Below are positions 29,407 to 33,053 of a stretch of 33,053 nt of DNA, piece by piece. The notes beneath the pieces were generated by a model. That model ran no database searches. It was not told where the DNA came from and worked only from the letters and a program-made list of their open reading frames with translations. Positions within the stretch are counted from its first letter, which is position 1. Each line of letters begins with the position of its first letter. Location of the stretch: NCBI GenBank assembly GCA_019237215.1, contig JAFAHL010000227.1, positions 1-33,053 on the forward strand, given 5' to 3'. The translations under genes and the position numbers were made by a program. This stretch comes from Hyphomicrobiales bacterium. GTDB taxonomy: Bacteria; Pseudomonadota; Alphaproteobacteria; Rhizobiales; Xanthobacteraceae.

Positions 29407-29432
29407 GTCGCCGGCCGCCTGACCGGCGCGAC
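29407..29432. terminator. Candidate bidirectional hairpin between convergent dapE and truA
   Basis: GTCGCCGG-ccgcctga-CCGG(cg)CGAC-type inverted repeat with a 2-nt bulge in a 99-bp convergent intergenic region; no T-run. Confidence 0.3.
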
Positions 29433-29456
29433 GCGCAATCTCCGTGGGCGCGGCCA

Positions 29457-30197
29457 TCACGCGTAGTCGACCCTGGCCAGATAGAGCCCATCGGGTGGAG
29501 CAACGGGAGCACAAGCGGCGCGGTCGCGTTTTGCGAGCGCGACCGAAACGTCATCGACCGTCCACTTGCCCTCGCCGACGAGCGCGAGCGCTCCGACCAT
29601 CGAACGCACCTGGGAGTGCAAGAACGAGCGCGCCGAAGCCATAACTTCGACTTCGTCCGCGCGCCGATGCACGTCGAGCTGGTCGAGCGTCTTCACCGGC
29701 GATTTCGCCTGACATTCGACATTGCGAAAGGTGGTGAAATCATGCCGGCCGATGAGGCGTTGCGCCGCCGCCTGCATGGCCGCGATATCGAGCGGCTTGG
29801 CGATGCGCCAGGCACGGCCGCGTTCGAAGGTGAGATCGGCGCGGCGGTTGATGATGCGATAGAGATAATGGCGCCGAATGGCGGAAAAGCGCGCGTCGAA
29901 CGAATCGTCCGCGCGCTCGGCCGCGATCACGGCAACAGGATGCGGACGCAAATGCGCGTTCAAGGCGTCGCGCACCGTGTCTTCATCCCAGTCCTTGGCG
30001 AGATCGACGTGGCCGACCTGGGCGAGCGCATGCACGCCGGCGTCGGTGCGCCCCGCCCCCTGCACGCTCACCTTCTCCCCGCAGAATGCCTCGACCGCGG
30101 CCGCCAACACGCCCTGCACCGAGGGACCGTTGTCCTGGATCTGCCAGCCCACGAACGGTCCGCCGTCATATTCGATGGTGAGCTTGTAGCGAGGCAT
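29457..30197 (-). CDS. truA: tRNA pseudouridine(38-40) synthase
   Basis: [62 protein letters not shown]. Confidence 0.96.
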   Translation of the reverse strand: MPRYKLTIEYDGGPFVGWQIQDNGPSVQGVLAAAVEAFCGEKVSVQGAGRTDAGVHALAQVGHVDLAKDWDEDTVRDALNAHLRPHPVAVIAAERADDSFDARFSAIRRHYLYRIINRRADLTFERGRAWRIAKPLDIAAMQAAAQRLIGRHDFTTFRNVECQAKSPVKTLDQLDVHRRADEVEVMASARSFLHSQVRSMVGALALVGEGKWTVDDVSVALAKRDRAACAPVAPPDGLYLARVDYA

Positions 30198-30203
30198 GGG
30201 GGA

Positions 30204-31133
30204 TTAACCGAACCGCGTGCCGGCGGCAATGCTCGTGCCGCGCAGGAATTCGTGCGCCTTCATTGCCTGGCGGCCCGCGCGCTGCAATTCGAGGATGCGC
30301 ACCGCGCCCTCGCCGCAGGCCACCGTGAGCTCGTCGTCGAGCACGGTGCCGGGCAGGCCGGCACCTTCGCCCTTGGTTGTGCGCAGCGCCTTGACGCGCA
30401 CACCTTCACCCGCGATCTCGAACCAGGCGCCCGGAGCCGGCGACAAGCCTCGAATGTGGTTATGCACCTCCTGCCACGGCCGCTCCCAGGCAACTCGAGT
30501 CTCCTCTTTTGCGATTTTGTGCGCATAGGTGACACCGGCCGGCGGCTGCGGCGTGAGCGTGAGCGTGCCGCGCTCGAGCGCGCCAAGCGCGCGCACCATG
30601 AGGTCGGCACCGAGGCGGGCGAGCCGATCGTGCAAATCGCCCGCCGTGGCCTCGAAGGGGATCGGCACGCGTTCCTTCATCGCAATCGGGCCGGTGTCCA
30701 GCCCTTCCTCCATTTTCATCACCATCACGCCGGTTTCCGCATCTCCCGCCATGATCGCGCGATTGATCGGCGCGGCGCCGCGCCAGCGCGGCAGAAGCGA
30801 GGCATGCAAATTGAATGCGCCCAACGGATAGGCTTCGAGAATCGGCTTGGGCAGGATCAGTCCATAGGCGACGACGACCGCCACATCCGCGCCGTGGGCG
30901 CGCGCGCTGTCTGCCGCCTGCGTTGTGCGCAGCGTCGCGGGCGTGAACACCGGCAGGGCGAAACGGCGCGCCTCGCGTTCGATCGGGCTCGGCGTGAGAT
31001 CGAGGCCGCGCCGGCCGCCGGGCTTGGGCGCGCGCGTGTAGACGGCCACGACCTCGTGACCGCGCCCGACGATCTCGAGGAGCGTCGGGACGGCGAAGTC
31101 CGGCGTGCCCATGAACACAATGCGCAGCGACAT
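30204..31133 (-). CDS. fmt: Methionyl-tRNA formyltransferase
   Basis: [63 protein letters not shown]. Confidence 0.97.
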   Translation of the reverse strand: MSLRIVFMGTPDFAVPTLLEIVGRGHEVVAVYTRAPKPGGRRGLDLTPSPIEREARRFALPVFTPATLRTTQAADSARAHGADVAVVVAYGLILPKPILEAYPLGAFNLHASLLPRWRGAAPINRAIMAGDAETGVMVMKMEEGLDTGPIAMKERVPIPFEATAGDLHDRLARLGADLMVRALGALERGTLTLTPQPPAGVTYAHKIAKEETRVAWERPWQEVHNHIRGLSPAPGAWFEIAGEGVRVKALRTTKGEGAGLPGTVLDDELTVACGEGAVRILELQRAGRQAMKAHEFLRGTSIAAGTRFG

Positions 31134-31159
31134 TTCACCAACCCGTCACGAATCGGAAC

Positions 31160-31230
31160 TCGGGCTTGCCCGAATCCCACATCTTGAAGCGCCGCAAGTC
31201 GGGTAAACGCGACTTGCATCTTGAAGTGCC
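31160..31230. repeat. Compound direct-repeat/inverted-repeat intergenic element between def and fmt
   Basis: CATCTTGAAG(C/T)GCC at 31180-31193 and 31217-31230 flank GCAAGTCG-ggtaaacg-CGACTTGC (31194-31217); adjacent dyad TCGGGC-tt-GCCCGA (31160-31173). Confidence 0.7.
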
Positions 31231-31271
31231 AACCACAGCCAGGTCGCGGGACGAAAGTCGGCAGCTGCGAA

Positions 31272-31787
31272 TTACTCGGCTGCTCGCCTTGCTGCCTTGG
31301 TGAATTTCTTGAGCACGCGGTCGCGCTTGAGCTTGGACAGGTGATCGATGAACAAAATGCCGTTCAAGTGATCGATTTCGTGCTGCAGGCAAGTAGCGAA
31401 AAGCCCATTGGCCTCGATCTCGCGCGGCTCTCCCTCGCGATCGAGATATTTCACCCTCACCTGCGCCGGACGCTCGACGTCGCTATAATATTCCGGGATC
31501 GAGAGGCACCCTTCCTCGTAAGTCGCCTTTTCCTCCGAGGTCCAAAGGATTTCGGGATTGATGAAGACTTGCGGGTTCTTCGGCTCCTCCTTCTTGGCGA
31601 GGTCCATCGTGATGATGCGCTTGGGCGTCCCGACCTGAATGGCGGCGAGCCCGATTCCGGGCGCCTCGTACATGGTCTCGAACATATCCTCGATGAGCTT
31701 GCGGATGCCGGCGTCGATTTTTTTCACCGGCTCGGACACCTGCCGCAACCGCTTGTCCGGCAGGATGAGAATGTCGCGCAGCGCCAT
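31272..31787 (-). CDS. def: Peptide deformylase
   Basis: Start [66 protein letters not shown] motifs. Confidence 0.96.
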   Translation of the reverse strand: MALRDILILPDKRLRQVSEPVKKIDAGIRKLIEDMFETMYEAPGIGLAAIQVGTPKRIITMDLAKKEEPKNPQVFINPEILWTSEEKATYEEGCLSIPEYYSDVERPAQVRVKYLDREGEPREIEANGLFATCLQHEIDHLNGILFIDHLSKLKRDRVLKKFTKAARRAAE

Positions 31788-31953
31788 GGTCGCGATGTAA
31801 GCGGTCGCCGGAACCCGGTCAATGCGCGGAAGCGGCGTGGCGACGGCGCGAGCTGTCCCGCCAAGCGCCGGCGGCGGTGGCCCGGCCTGCCACGGCATTG
31901 ATTTCTCGTTCACATTTTGTTCTTATGCGGCGAATCGATGTAGGGTGGGCCGG

Positions 31954-33053
31954 ATGGCCGATAATCTCCTCCCTCTCGTCGCCGCGATCGTCGTTGCGGG
32001 GCTTGTGGCCCTGGCCGTGCTCGTCGTGATCGCGCTGCGGGCGCTGCGCCGGCGCGATGCGCAAGCGGCCGACCCGCAGTTGCTCGAGCTTGCGCGGCTG
32101 CAGGCCGAGACTGCCGTGCGCATCGAGGCCATGCGCGACATGCTCGCCGGCCGTCAGGCCGAGCTTCACCGCGCGGTGAACGAGCGGCTCGACTCGGTGA
32201 CGCACCATCTCAACCAATCCATGACCACGACGCGCCAGCATACAGTCGAGAGCCTGCAAAGGCTCAACGAGCGGCTCGCCGTCATCGATAACGCGCAGAG
32301 AAACATCACCGACTTGGCCTCGCAGGTGACCTCACTGCAAAGCGTGCTCGCCAACAAACAGCAGCGCGGCGCCTTCGGTCAGGGGCGCATGGAGTTCATC
32401 GTGCAGGATGGGTTGCCGAAGGACTGCTACGAATTCCAGTTCACCCTCTCGAATAAATGCCGGCCCGATTGCGCGGTATTCCTGCCCGATCGACGCCCGC
32501 TGACGATCGACGCCAAGTTCCCGCTCGAGGCCGTCACCGCCTTGCGCGAAGCCAAGACCGAGGACGAGCGCAAGCAGGCCGCCGCGCGGCTGCGCCAAGA
32601 TCTTGCAAGGCACGTCGGCGACATTGCCGAAAAATACCTAATTCCGGGCGAGACCCAGGACTTGGCGCTGATGTTCGTGCCCTCCGAGTCCATCTTCGCC
32701 GAGTTGCATGACGGCTTCGACGACATCGTGCAAAAGGCGTTCCGCTCCAAGGTCGTCATCGTCTCGCCATCGCTGCTGATGCTCGCCATCCAGGTCATTC
32801 AGCAGATTCAAAAAGATGCGCGCATGCGCGAGGCTGCCGACCAAATTCATGCCGAGGTCGGCCATCTCATGGACGACCTCAAACGCCTGCACGAGCGGGT
32901 GCTGAAGCTGCAACAGCATTTCGGCCAAGCCAACGAAGACGTGCGGCAAATTCTCATTTCGGCGGAAAAGATCGAAAAGCGGGGAGCGCGCATTCAGGAG
33001 GTCGAGTTCGATGGCGAGGACGTCCCCGCTGCCGATCCGGTCGTCATCCCCGC
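31954..33053 (+). CDS. rmuC: DNA recombination protein RmuC (truncated by the window end)
   Basis: Read by hand because it is open at the window edge: MADNLLPLVAAIVVAGLVAL TM segment, coiled coil, GRMEFIVQDGLPKDCYEFQFTLSNKCRPDCAVFLPDRRPLTIDAKFPLEAV. Confidence 0.9.
   Translation, partial: MADNLLPLVAAIVVAGLVALAVLVVIALRALRRRDAQAADPQLLELARLQAETAVRIEAMRDMLAGRQAELHRAVNERLDSVTHHLNQSMTTTRQHTVESLQRLNERLAVIDNAQRNITDLASQVTSLQSVLANKQQRGAFGQGRMEFIVQDGLPKDCYEFQFTLSNKCRPDCAVFLPDRRPLTIDAKFPLEAVTALREAKTEDERKQAAARLRQDLARHVGDIAEKYLIPGETQDLALMFVPSESIFAELHDGFDDIVQKAFRSKVVIVSPSLLMLAIQVIQQIQKDARMREAADQIHAEVGHLMDDLKRLHERVLKLQQHFGQANEDVRQILISAEKIEKRGARIQEVEFDGEDVPAADPVVIP

Noticed and set aside
27879-29438. 519-aa minus-strand ORF
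   Set aside because: Antisense to TM2 and dapE, which are confidently identified.
29376-31187. 603-aa plus-strand ORF
   Set aside because: Antisense to truA and fmt; low-complexity Arg/His-rich translation with no recognisable domain.

Overview
This is a GC-rich chromosomal window. Gene content and order look like an alphaproteobacterium of the Hyphomicrobiales (Bradyrhizobium/Rhodopseudomonas-like); that placement is inference, since no rRNA or marker comparison was possible. I support 31 protein-coding genes. Main blocks: (i) minus strand: lipoprotein, aminotransferase, hom, glpX, small exported protein, MetE-core-like protein, GNAT, recJ, TRAP binding protein; (ii) plus strand: phaC and a gltIJKL-type amino-acid ABC operon; (iii) argC with a PaiB-like gene, divergent from a fused membrane/spermidine-synthase-like gene; (iv) DedA, a conserved hypothetical and parE; (v) an orphan Bug/TctC binding protein, divergent from a POT transporter and a HAD nucleotidase; (vi) dapD, TM2 and dapE, convergent with truA, fmt and def, then a truncated rmuC. 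I saw no tRNA, rRNA, CRISPR array, IS element or prophage. No unambiguous new multi-gene system is visible. The best leads are non-coding: a three-segment set of competing inverted repeats between the paiB-argC and spermidine-synthase-like genes, a direct-repeat/inverted-repeat element between def and fmt, and a 14-nt-arm stem-loop between gltI and gltJ. The best protein lead is a short MetE-core-like protein that keeps apparent zinc ligands.
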